Assembly (NCBI GenBank): GCA_905221605.1
Contig: CAJNDS010001491.1
Location: forward strand, 128,860-176,359
Direction of reading: 5' to 3'
Length of the DNA stretch: 47,500 bases
DNA from: Symbiodinium natans
Lineage: Eukaryota; Sar; Dinophyceae; Suessiales; Symbiodiniaceae
The translations under genes and the position numbers were made by a program. Shown here in pieces: positions 28,226 through 37,349 of the stretch. The notes below the pieces were generated by a model that was not told the origin of the DNA, searched no databases, and was given only the letters and a program-made list of their open reading frames with translations. Positions within the stretch are counted from its first letter, which is position 1, and each line of letters starts with the position of its first letter.

Positions 28226-28459
28226 GGCGGGTTTAGGGTTTAGGGTGTAGGGTTCAGGGTTTAGGGTTAGCAAGGGGTGATGGGCATGTACAGAATTACA
28301 CTCGATTGCCAGACACGTCAGGACCAGAGGAAGCAAACTGCCTCACCAGAGTTCAGTTTCGCCCTCCCCTTAAACCCTAGACCCTAAACCCTATGTGATA
28401 AACCCTGAACCCTGGGACCCTGAAACCCTAAACCTTAAGACCCCACAACCCTAAAACCT

Positions 28460-28645
28460 AACCCAACCTGTAGCTGCTCTTGCGGAAGTTTTGGCCGAAA
28501 CTGGCCTGGTCTGTGGCGCGGCCGTGGCGGTGGCGGGATGGGCATCGCCAGCGCCTGCGAAACAAACCCAAAAACATGTCCGGGTCCAGGGTGCTTGAGG
28601 TTTCATGGTACTTATGAGCCCAACAAACACTGTACTTAGCACCCA
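28460..28645 (-). CDS. Orphan exon-like island, two open minus frames
   Basis: Two minus-strand frames are open over the same bases, one Ala/Thr-rich (GDAHPATATAAPQTRPVSAK) and one Arg/Ser-rich (GRATDQASFGQNFRKSSYRL). One may be a disordered exon. Confidence 0.3.
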
Positions 28646-28654
28646 ATTATAACC

Positions 28655-28740
28655 ATGTTAGGGCAATTAAGGGGCTTATAAGTGGGTTATGAGTACACTT
28701 TTTCATCGCTTAATAAGTGCCATGAACCTCCAAGTAAGGC
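28655..28740. mobile_element. Dispersed element family F, copy
   Basis: AGGGGCTTATAAGTGGG and GGTTATGAGTACAC inside, ending GCCATGAACCTCCAAGTAAGG. It has the same terminus and internal words as other family F copies. Confidence 0.55.
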
Positions 28741-28839
28741 CTACCTCAAGATCCCCAAGCCTACCTTTCAAATAGGTTGCCTACGAAGCTACAGAAAGTT
28801 TTGGGCTCTTAAGGTATAGACCCAGCATGGTCCGTGGGC

Positions 28840-29160
28840 TATCACGAGACTGCAAGCCCTAACCTGTGGAGTTGGGCCTGCAGCTCAAGCCTTGCCAAAC
28901 CAAGGTTGACAGCACATGGGGGTCGATCTACATCAACTCCATCTGCAAAATTTGCAACTCCGTGCTTTTTCTGCCCACTTGCAAAATGACGGGGTACCTG
29001 GCTGCTGCACGAAAAAGGACCCCAATTCGGAGAACTGGCCATAAGGCCACACCTGAGCTCAATTTCTCCCTTCACCCTAAACCCTGTCATGAGCCTCGGC
29101 GCGCCCGGACTCAACATCAGAGCCCGCCGCCAGTAGTCGGTGAGCTTGCATCTCTGATCT
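28840..29160. other. Unique stretch open on both strands
   Basis: Plus (about 98 codons, STWGSIYINSICKICNSVLF) and minus (about 91 codons, GVANFADGVDVDRPPCAVNL) frames overlap. Neither matches a family I know, so no gene is asserted. A CCCTAAA array begins at 29165. Confidence 0.35.
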
Positions 29161-29164
29161 AGAT

Positions 29165-29242
29165 GCTAAACCCTAAACCCTAAACCCAAAACCCAAAACC
29201 CTAAACCCTAAACCCTAAGCCCTAAACCCTAAACCCTAAACC
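29165..29242 (-). repeat. CCCTAAA array
   Basis: Perfect units with CCCAAAA and CCCTAAG variants. Confidence 0.94.
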
Positions 29243-29354
29243 CAGCAACCGGGACAGGGTTCCGTAATGAGTTGTAGCTTCTTTTTTTTTGGGGTACCTA
29301 AGATTCTCCCCCCCCCAAAAAAAGAAGACCGACAGTTATGGGCCTAGGTAGCAC

Positions 29355-29450
29355 AGGGGTCGGAATAACTACTTCTCGTATTCCTTCATGATCCCTATAT
29401 AATTATGCTAGAAGAATTCCCCAACACCCTATCCTAATTATTCAGGCCTA
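29355..29450 (+). mobile_element. Dispersed element family E, copy without telomere insert
   Basis: AGGGGTCGGAATAACTAC, GTATTCCTTC, ATGATCCCTATATAATTATG and TAATTATTCAGGCC in the same order as in the 7018-7145 copy. Confidence 0.55.
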
Positions 29451-29464
29451 GGCCAGACCAGAGC

Positions 29465-29568
29465 AACCTAGAATTAAAAAGGGTGCCCCCTTTTTGGATT
29501 AAAGGGGTTGTATAAGGGAACCTAGACCCTAAAGAAAGGGAATCAGGGCCTACTCCGGGTCCTAGTAG
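29465..29568. mobile_element. Introner-like element family D, copy with decayed left end
   Basis: Shares the family D core (AAAAAGGGTGCCCCCTTTTT, AAGGGAACC, AGGGCCTACTCCGGG-CTAG). It is directly next to a family E copy. No clear target duplication. Confidence 0.5.
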
Positions 29569-29749
29569 GTAGTGTGATCTGTTCTGGTTAAGGGCCTAAA
29601 CGGGGCTGAGAGGGCAGCCAGGTGTATTGACACACCCTTGCAGGTTGCGTGATTCAACTCCTGCCCTAGGTTTAGGGGCTTTGCCTCACCGTCATCTAGG
29701 TTCCCAGTCTGCAGTCAGCGTTTGAGGGCTCAATTGGGGTTGCCCAAGC

Positions 29750-29832
29750 CGCTAAACCCGAAACCCTAAACCCTAAACCCTAAACCCTAAACCCTAAGCC
29801 CTAAACCCTAAACCCTAAACCCTAAACCCTAA
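29750..29832 (-). repeat. CCCTAAA array
   Basis: About eleven units with one CCCTAAG variant. Confidence 0.94.
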
Positions 29833-30009
29833 CCATCTCAAGCCCCAAGGGTGTCAGCAACCCTCTGGGCTTGATCTTCACAGCAGCAGCAAGTTTTAGA
29901 CGCACTTTCTGGGGTTTAGGGCTTTAGGTCTAGGGCATAGAGAGCTTACAGGGCCTGACTGGGCTTAAGGTCTTGCTTAGGGTTCAGCTGGGGTTATAGG
30001 GTTCAGGGT

Positions 30010-30545
30010 TTCAGGTGCCAATGGCACCTATTTGTCTCTTGATGCAAGGGCATTTAAGGGACCATTTCTGCCAGCAAAACCAATCTGAAGCCTGGGAGGC
30101 TTATAGTCTTAACTATGCCACGATACTCGTATATTCTTGCATTGTGGAACTGTCTTTATTGTTCTACTATACCGTTCTAAAAGCCATATTGTCCCATTCT
30201 TGAAGCATAATACTACTAAATTGTTATATCATTCAGTTTACAAACGATCATGCTACTATTGTATTATTGTATTCTTATGCTCTCACATCATTGTCTTCTT
30301 TCCTTACTGTCTTATTGTTTTCTTGTCTTGTTGTCTTAGTTCATCGTAACAATGTTCTACTGTACCGTGCGTTTACTGTAATCTTATGATACACTTTATA
30401 CGCCCACCAGCTTCCTTGTTGTCCGCCGGTTGCATCTCCAGTCAACGAGAGCTTTGCCCAAGCAGCGGAAAGCCCTACCCGAAAAGTGCTACCCTATAAC
30501 CCGTCACGCGAGGGTGGCAAAGACCCGTGCGGGCGCCTGGTATGG
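30010..30545. other. AT-rich stretch and unique spacer
   Basis: 30110-30400 is AT-rich and poor in telomere-type repeats; the overlapping short frames there are hydrophobic and not credible. 30420-30540 is GC-richer with no recognised exon. Confidence 0.45.
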
Positions 30546-30548
30546 GTC

Positions 30549-30602
30549 AACCCTAAACCCTAAACCCTAAACCCTAAACCCTAAACCCTAAACCCTAAAC
30601 CC
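30549..30602 (-). repeat. CCCTAAA array
   Basis: Seven to eight perfect units. Confidence 0.95.
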
Positions 30603-30984
30603 CAAGAGTAGTGGGATTCTGAAGGTGGGGGAGCTTGGGCTTCGGCAGAGGACCTTGCGATTCTTGTCATGCTTGTTGCTTTGGTTCCTGTAGTGTTTTA
30701 GTGCATGTTTGTTGTTTCTTGATTGTGGCAAATATTTTCTTATTTTAGGTGTTCAAAGACGAAAGACAACGGTCCAAGGTGCGGTTGTGGGAAGAGAGGG
30801 GCATGAGGGATCCCACATGTTGGGTTTTAGGGTTTAAGGGTTAGGGTTTAGTGTTTAAGGTTTTGGGTTCAGGGTAGACGCAAATTGATTCCCAAAGCCT
30901 CAGGCTTGCATACCGAAGCCTAAACCTGTAGACTCGCTTTTTAAACAGCATCCAGACCCTGAAATTCCAGAACCCTACATCAGC

Positions 30985-31075
30985 CTCTAAACCCTAAACC
31001 CTAAACCCTAAACCCTAAGCCCTAAGCCCTAAACCCTAAACCCTAAACCCTAAACCTTAAACCCTAAACCCTAAG
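30985..31075 (-). repeat. CCCTAAA array at the 3' side of the cyclase-family gene
   Basis: Perfect units with CCCTAAG variants, starting a few bases beyond the last recognised cyclase-family exon. Confidence 0.94.
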
Positions 31076-31082
31076 AAGGCTC

Positions 31083-31363
31083 CTCATCCCGCCTCAGGTG
31101 CACCCCGGAGTGCCACGGGGGCCACGGTGACCCGGGCACCACGTGCTGGCAGGCCCTCCAAGTTCAAGTTCTCCACAATATACCTACTCATGAAGGTTTA
31201 GGGTTTAGGGTTTAGGGTTTAGGGTTTAGGGCTTAGGGTATGCCGGTACCAAGTTCAAGTTCTTGCTTGCTGCTGCACATATGTAAACCCTAAACCAGAA
31301 ATCCCGATACCCTAAAAGCCTTAACAGAGAAAGAGACAGAGAAAGAGAGAGGGGGAGAGAGAA

Positions 31364-31430
<67 letters not shown>

Positions 31431-33760
31431 AAGACAGAGAGAGGGGAAGAGAGAGAGGGGAAGATAGAGAGAGAGAGAGAGAGAAAACAAAAGACAAGTC
31501 AGGGTTGGATAGGGGCTTTGGATGTAGCGTTTGTCAGCTGAACGCTGTAGTGTGAAGATCTGCGTTGGAAGTCCTGCAACCCTGAAAACACATCTGTCAG
31601 AAAGAAGTCTTTTCATTTCGGCTGTGATGTACACATATGTATATATACTATACATATATGTATACACTCTATGTATATTTATATATGATACATGTATATG
31701 TAAAAAAAAATATATATATATAGGTTTTGGGGTGCATGGTTTTGGCTGATTGGTCCGCGACCGAGCTTTGCTGCCAAGTGGCCGGTCTGCTCCCAAGACC
31801 GCGTGGTGAGTTTTGAAGCCTCTTGTCAAGTCTCCGCTGTGGAGGGTTTATACGGTCCAGGCTGCAGAGTTCACAACAGCTTGAGTTTGGAGCTTAGAGA
31901 AAGCGGACGTTGGGTGAATGTGGCAGTCGCCCTCCAAAGCCCAAAGCCGGAACAATTTCAACACGGTACAGTATCCTCGGTATCCCCACCTTCGCTGGCT
32001 CCCGCGTCTGGTGACAGCGTGTCCACGCCCAGGCCCACCATCTGCCTGCTTTGCACCAGCCACTCGGCAGCAGCAGCGGCAACGCCGGGGAAGTGCATGC
32101 GCGGCAGCTTGTAGTCAGGATGTACGTCCTGCACACAAGTGGCGACAAAGCCTAAATCCTAAACCCCAAAACCCTGAACCCTAAAACCCTAAACCCTAAA
32201 CCCTAAACCCTAAAACCCTGAAACCCGAAATCCCCAAAACCGCAAACCCTGGACCAGCACGCCGCAGCAAAGACCCGCAGGACCCCAGTCACCAGCAACC
32301 GGAGCACCTCCTCCGGCCCTTTGCCGTGGTATGGGGTCCAAGGTCCAGGAGTGCCAGCCCGCAGCATCTGCTCCGCCTGGCGCCCCGGTCATTTTGCACC
32401 CCAGCCCTTGGGGGCCATGAGGGTTTAGGGTTTAGGGTTTAGGGTTTAAAGCATACATAAGCAAGCCCCATAAGCCCTAAGACCCTGACTAAGGATCTGC
32501 GGGACTCCCGAGGAATGGCAGGACAAGCTCACCTGAACGGCTTCGGTTTAGGGTTTAGAGTTTAGGGTTAAGGGTTAAGGGTTTAGGGTTTACGGTTTAG
32601 GGTTTGGGGTCGTTGTGTTGTTTTGCAGAGCTGAGGCCTGAAACTTGAGCGGTTGAGTTTTGTGGGAAAAATCTTGGGCTTTCATAACACTTAAAGCTTA
32701 AGGTGGCTCGGCGGGGCTAGTAACAAAGAGTCTCGAGTGACGTTGCAGTTTGGGTCTTTCACGCTCTGCCGGTATCGGTGGGGCACTTCGGACAAACCCT
32801 GCCTCTCTGTGGCGTGCTGACCAGCCGGTTCGCACGCAAACGAGACTTCCTGAACTACCAGAGCTTACATCACGCTTGGCAAGCAAAGCAGCAGAAGCTG
32901 AGATCAATCCCACTCTAAACCCTAAACCCTTAACCCTAAACCCATGTGCAGCGAACTCCTGGAAGGATGCCGCCATGACGCTCCTCGTCCGCTATGAACT
33001 CGTCGCGCGTTGCCTGTCGAATGCATGCAATATTTTTGTTTAGGGTTTAGGGTTTAGGGTTTAGGGTTTCGGGACCCTAAACCTTTTACAATACATGGAG
33101 CCAGCCTATACTCTGGTTTGGAGTAAACTGATCTATTCATCCATTCATCTCTCGGCTGTGCAAGCTCCCTGGTTTTGCTTGGGTTCAGCGTGGTGTCTGC
33201 CTGTCTGCCTGTCTGTCTGTGTGTCTGTCTCTGTCTGCCTGTCTCTCTCTGTCTCCGTCTGTCTCTGTCTGTGTCTGTCTGTGTCTGTCTGTCTCTGTCT
33301 GTCTACCTGTCTCCCTCTCCCTCTCTCTCTCTCTCTTTTTGCATTGCTTTGGGGCTCTCTTCCGTTGTTGTTCGCAGTGACAGCTCGTGCGATGCACCGG
33401 ACCCCTTGTTATGTGTACCCGGAGCCCCAATTGGCTGCACCTGGTGATCGGGATTCTCTTTGCAAGCTGCGGAGACGTCGACAACGGCCAACGGGATGTC
33501 CACGAGCTCGCTCAAGTGCAGCTGGTCAATATTGCGTCCCCCTGGTGTCGCATTTTTTGTTAGGCTTCGGATCCGGGGGCAGGAGGAGACGCTACTCACG
33601 AACACGGTGCTCAAACGACCACAACCCAAAAAGGCTGTAGCGGCAAAACCCGGTGAGCCCTAAACCGGCTCTGAGTTCATGGCCCCGCCTGCAATGAAGT
33701 GGGACGGAGCATCCACATGAGTCCCCGTTCCACCGTTCAGCTCGAAGGCTTGCTTGTTAC
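31083..33760 (-). CDS. Cyclase-family metal hydrolase (kynurenine formamidase-like), multi-exon
   Basis: Exons in order: 33760-33689, 33541-33441, 33013-32959, 32849-32803, 32128-31990, 31819 to about 31765, 31172 to about 31083; phases agree through 31990 and into the next exon. Seen: GTHVDAPSHF is the hallmark metal-binding HxDxPxH motif of the cyclase/formamidase family. It is followed by NIDQLHL, AVVDVSA, EERHGGILPGSLVCVRTGWS, LPRMHFPGV, VGLGVDTLSPD, THHAVLGAD and ENLNLEGLPARGA in family order. Relatives hydrolyse N-formylkynurenine or isatin-type substrates with Mn or Zn; the real substrate is unknown. Donors read as GC, GT, GA, GC, GT. N-terminal exons and the true stop were not found (a TGA at about 31086 is possible). 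Introns carry AG and TCTG microsatellites, telomere-type repeats and an extra exon-like frame. Confidence 0.87.
31158..31263. repeat. 15-bp direct repeat of exon sequence around a TTTAGGG array
   Basis: CCAAGTTCAAGTTCT occurs at 31158-31172 inside the cyclase-family exon (coding for ENLNL) and again at 31249-31263. Between them lies a TTTAGGG array (31196-31239). Confidence 0.85.
31320..31490. repeat. AG-rich microsatellite
   Basis: GAGAGA units with AAAGAGA and GGGGAGA interruptions over about 170 bp, in an intron of the cyclase-family gene. The minus-strand Ser/Leu frame across it is an artefact. Confidence 0.95.
31630..31725. repeat. AT-rich TATATG microsatellite-like stretch
   Basis: ATATATG/ATGTATATA alternation ending in A8 and TA repeats. 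Confidence 0.9.
32254..32387 (-). CDS. Exon-like frame inside a cyclase-family intron
   Basis: The minus strand reads RQAEQMLRAGTPGPWTPYHG then KGPEEVLRLLVTGVLRVFAA, protein-like, between the 32803 and 32128 exons. Its content has no counterpart in the cyclase family, so it may be an alternative exon, a lineage-specific insertion, or a chance frame. Confidence 0.3.
33190..33345. repeat. TCTG/TCTC pyrimidine-purine microsatellite
   Basis: CTGTCTG units grading into CTCTCT, about 155 bp, in the intron between the 33441 and 33013 exons. Open frames here on either strand are repeat translations. Confidence 0.95.
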
Positions 33761-33866
33761 CTTACTTGGAGGCTCATGAGTACTTCTAACCCCAAGCATG
33801 GCTGTACTTACAAGCCCCTCAAGTCCCCTAAGCAGGCTATCAGCAGACTTGTCAAAGTAAGAGTCT
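33761..33866. mobile_element. Family F element abutting a cyclase-family exon
   Basis: Begins CTTACTTGGAGGCTCATGAG exactly at the exon edge and ends near GTCAAAGTAAG, giving short inverted ends (CTTACTT/AAGTAAG). On the minus strand the element end AAGTAAG supplies the AG acceptor for the exon at 33760. Confidence 0.6.
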
Positions 33867-34610
33867 GGAACCCTAAACCCTAAACCCTAAACCCTAAACC
33901 CTAAACCCTAAACCCAAAAAACGAAACGCTCCTAAAGAGTCTCGAGTTCCCTGCGTCCACAATCTGAAGCCCAGGGCTTAAAATCCTGAACCCTGGAGCC
34001 CTGAACGTAAACTGCTCGGAGGGCAACTTTTGCACACTGAATTCCCGAAACCCTTCTTCTTCCTACACCCTCTATAGTGCACATCTCAACGGGTTTAGGG
34101 GTTTGGGGTTGATGTGGTTCAAAAACCCTTCGTAAACCCTGCGTGTGTGTGTGTGTATACATCTACCTGGAGAACCCAAAGCCACAGCCCTAATTCAAAA
34201 TGGATCAACATGGACCAGTCAGCTGTGAGAAGACAGGTCTTGACTGACGTCTAGGGCGAATAGAAACGTATGCCGCGCCTGGCTAAGGCAACAATGCGCC
34301 TCCCCCAGTCCCCCTCCCCCAGAAGATGAATGTGCCCTACAGCCACGGAACCCCTAATGTCGTGCCCGGCTTAGTATGAGGGCCGCCCTCCCCCCAAACA
34401 ATGTCGCGACGATTGGACACCCTCTATACGCCGGAACAGGGGTTGGGGGGAGGAGTCGAGGATTGAGGAGCTCTACCATCAAGGGTTCTTACGGAACCAA
34501 GGCAGATTCCCCTAATAAGGGCTTCATAGTCATAGTCCTGCTTGGTTCCTTAGGAAGGGTTGAGGGGTTCAATGTGTCCAGGCCTTGCTTCTCATCACTC
34601 AGTTTGATGT
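33867..34610. other. Intergenic or intron spacer
   Basis: CCCTAAA units at 33870-33916, then unique sequence with a short GT microsatellite at 34142-34160. N-terminal cyclase exons or C-terminal VIP1 exons should be in this neighbourhood, but I could not identify any. Confidence 0.4.
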
Positions 34611-34714
34611 TTTAACCGTAAACCCTAAACCCTAAACCCTGAACCCTAAAGGGGGGGGGGGGGGAGGGGCTCCGGACTCATCCGGGCACCGAAAGAATGT
34701 GCTAAAGTGCAAAG

Positions 34715-34975
34715 AGGGCAGCTCGTGGGCTACTCACTTGGAAACTTGCTTGGGGTGCTTGTTCCGTAAGCAGATTTTGAAAGGAATTCTTCTTGTTATT
34801 TGTTACTACTACGATTATTACTATTACTATGATTATTCTGACTATGTTTATTACAATTATAAGTGTTCTTAGTATTATTGTTCTGATCATTTTTAGTATA
34901 TGTATACGTATATATATATATACACATATATATAATATATTTATTTATTTATATTTATACATATATTGCCCGTCT
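34715..34975. repeat. Inverted copy of the 22974 repeat followed by an AT-rich stretch
   Basis: 34715-34790 is the reverse complement of the element at 22974-23055. It is followed by TTATTACTATTA-type sequence and a TATATA microsatellite to about 34970. Small frames here are AT artefacts. Confidence 0.75.
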
Positions 34976-35122
34976 CCAGAAGCTTCTGGAATCTGAAGCT
35001 GGACCCTGGCCAAGCCTTGAAGCTTGAGGGTCGAAGGTTTCCAGGCCCTTTTGCTCATCCCCTTTTTTGTCCTTTGCTATACTGAACTTGGAACCCTAGA
35101 AAAATGTGGTTTTGGCTGTTTC

Positions 35123-35314
35123 TTAGGTTTTTGAAACTTCCCTTACTAGTGGGTAAAGAGGCAGAACCGGAGCAACACTGAGGAACAAATCAAGGATTTT
35201 CTTTGTATTGCATGTATTGCGCGGAAGATTACTTTTTTTGGGTGCACAAGGATGATTCAAACTGTGTTTCTCATGTTCTTCTTCTTTAGCTGCAAGTGCC
35301 CACAGGGCTGGCAA
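35123..35314 (-). CDS. Orphan exon-like frame, minus strand
   Basis: The minus strand reads LWALAAKEEEHEKHSLNHPC then APKKSNLPRNTC. Moderately protein-like and on the expected strand. Possibly a downstream VIP1 exon, but it shows none of the histidine-phosphatase motifs expected there. Confidence 0.28.
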   Translation of the reverse strand: MPALWALAAKEEEHEKHSLNHPCAPKKSNLPRNTCNTKKILDLFLSVAPVLPLYPLVREVSKT

Positions 35315-35399
35315 TAATGTAAGAACCTTAGTAATTTTAAACTTGCAAAGATGTCAAAAAAGCTAAACATTTTTCCATTGTTTTACCAACCCTGAAACC

Positions 35400-36340
35400 G
35401 TCAAACCCAGTGGTTTATTGAATATCCCTAAACCCTAAACCCTAAGCCCTCAGGAGGGCGCCTTTTCGGATTCAGGATTTGGGCTTCAGGGTCGCGGAGC
35501 CTTCCAAATCCTGAGATCTTTAAGCCCAAAATCCATTTAAACAAAGACGCTAGAACCCTGAACACTGAAGCCGCAACACATCCTAAACGTTTGGGGTTTA
35601 GGGTGTAGGGTTTAAAGGCTAGGTTAAGGGCTTAGGGTTTAGGGTAAACATTCCGAGGGGCGTGCGCCCGGAGGCTCCGTGGTCTCTGGAGCCCGGATGA
35701 CCGTGCGGTGAAGGGCGCACACCGTCGGCCAAGAGGGAGAGCTCTCGTCCAAGGCCTCGGGACCCTAAACCCTAAACCCTAAACCCTAAACCCTAAGGAC
35801 ACTTCCCGAAACCGTAAACTCCTCAAGTAGTTCATGGTTGGGATGGCATTAAAAACTTGAAGTTGCTATTCCTTGTTGAGTCTAAGTACCCCTTCAAAAC
35901 ATGTAAAATGCTACCCCACTATGACAAAGTCAACCCTCGACCACAAGCGGAAACCCCAAACCCTAAACCCTAGACCCCAAAACCCCCAAAACCCTAAACC
36001 CCAGTAACCCTGCCTAAAGCCCCCAAAAAACCTGACACCCCGCAACCCTGAAAAAGCCATACAGTAAAAACCCTGCTTGGAGGTTCATGGGTGCAGCTTT
36101 CTCTGGGGTTATTAGCAGTTTAGGGTTTAGGGCTAGGGTTGAGGGTTTGGGGTTTAGGGTTTAGGGAGAGTACCCGCCATGAACCTACCCCAGTGTTGAC
36201 TGCAAGTCGAAGTGCCCAGCCGCAGTCCCAGTGCTTGGCCATGGCTGCGTGCAGGGGCCCACTTGGAGGTTCAGGGCACACAGCCCAGCTATAGGTGTGC
36301 TTATACGATTAGGGCTTATGGTTTAGGGTTTGGGGTTGAA
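35400..36340. other. Spacer with short repeat blocks
   Basis: CCCTAAA and TTTAGGG patches near 35425, 35595, 35762, 35955 and 36118. One unique island (35650-35760, minus frame EALDESSPSWPTVCALHRTV) could be an exon. Family F termini lie at 36072 and 36260. Confidence 0.4.
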
Positions 36341-36344
36341 GGCT

Positions 36345-36442
36345 ATAAGAACAGTTGCAACCCCAACTGTAACGGTACAGTTATAAGTAGACTCTAAGTA
36401 GACTTATACTTGGGGTTCTATGTACCCATGAACCTCCAAGCA
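36345..36442. mobile_element. Dispersed element family F, copy
   Basis: ACAGTTATAAGTAGACTC and GACTTATACTTGGGG inside, ending TACCCATGAACCTCCAAGCA. AACCCCAACTGTAA at its left also occurs near 25306. Confidence 0.55.
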
Positions 36443-36720
36443 TTAAAACCCTAAAGCCCCCAAACCCTAAACTTTAAAACCCCAATAGGTCGAGGTCGAG
36501 GGTTTTATGCTTTGGCAGTCTGGTTTAGGATTCTTGCATTTGGAGTGCAGGGTTGGGCCCCTGAAATCAGATTGGTGTTCTGGGAGTTAAGGGATCTTCC
36601 TGAGTTGAGGCATAGTGGGTTCATGGTTTCAAGGTTACAGGGTTTAGGGCTGCAAGGTTGATAGTGTTTTGACAGGGCTTGTTGCGCGCTGCGGCTTCTT
36701 CAGGGTGAGGGAAGACTAAT

Positions 36721-36803
36721 TACCCCCCCCCCCCCCCATCCCCGCCCCCCTCACCCCCCTCCCCCCCCCCCCCCCCCTCCCCACCCCCCCCCCCTCCACC
36801 CCC
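36721..36803. repeat. Long C-rich homopolymer tract
   Basis: About 80 bp of nearly pure C with occasional A, T or G. The complementary strand is a strong G-quadruplex candidate. Confidence 0.95.
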
Positions 36804-37011
36804 AATATTAGAACTATGGAACTATGTCCCCAGACCTCCAAATCTAGCTCTTCTTTTAAAACCAATTTGTTGTTCTGTCTAAAGCTCAAGACAGGAACGC
36901 TGCCAGTGACTGCTGCAGTACTAGCTCAGGGCTTAGGGATGAGTTGGTTCTGCGTTGCCCTTGCCACGTCTATCCGCTTCTGATTTTAGGGTTTAGGGTT
37001 TAGGGTATGCC

Positions 37012-37130
37012 ACTGCGAAGCCCGCAATGCTGATGTACTGTTGAACGATGATGGGCGTGCGTTCCTGCTGCTTCTTCACTTGGAAGTGCAAACCCCTGTA
37101 AGAGTCTCCTGCGATGAGGAACCACAGGTA
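37012..37130 (-). CDS. Orphan exon, minus strand
   Basis: After a TAG acceptor the minus strand reads YLWFLIAGDSYRGLHFQVKK then QQERTPIIVQQYISIAG, ending near a GC donor. It is clearly protein-like and directly downstream of the VIP1 exons, but I cannot match it to the VIP1 linker or phosphatase domain. Confidence 0.45.
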
Positions 37131-37349
37131 CCTACCTCTGGAATCCTGCACAGGGAGTTCAGGTCACACTCTTTTTTGATGCGGCGGATTGTGTATAGTA
37201 TGTGCGGCAGCAAAGAACTGCCGCCAAAACATGTGGCTCCATTCTTAACAAGGACACAAGGAACACAAGCGCCCGATTGCCTTGAACCAGCTTTTCTGGC
37301 GGATCCTGTGGGGCAAGGGTGTGCGGGGGGGATTCGCTGCGGTACTCAC

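Noticed and set aside
31290-31829. 179-codon minus-strand frame with Ser/Leu repeats
   Set aside because: Only its first part (THHAVLGAD) is real coding sequence, an exon of the cyclase-family gene; the rest translates an AG microsatellite and AT-rich intron.
33095-33640. 181-codon plus-strand frame
   Set aside because: It runs through the TCTG microsatellite and antisense to a cyclase-family exon.
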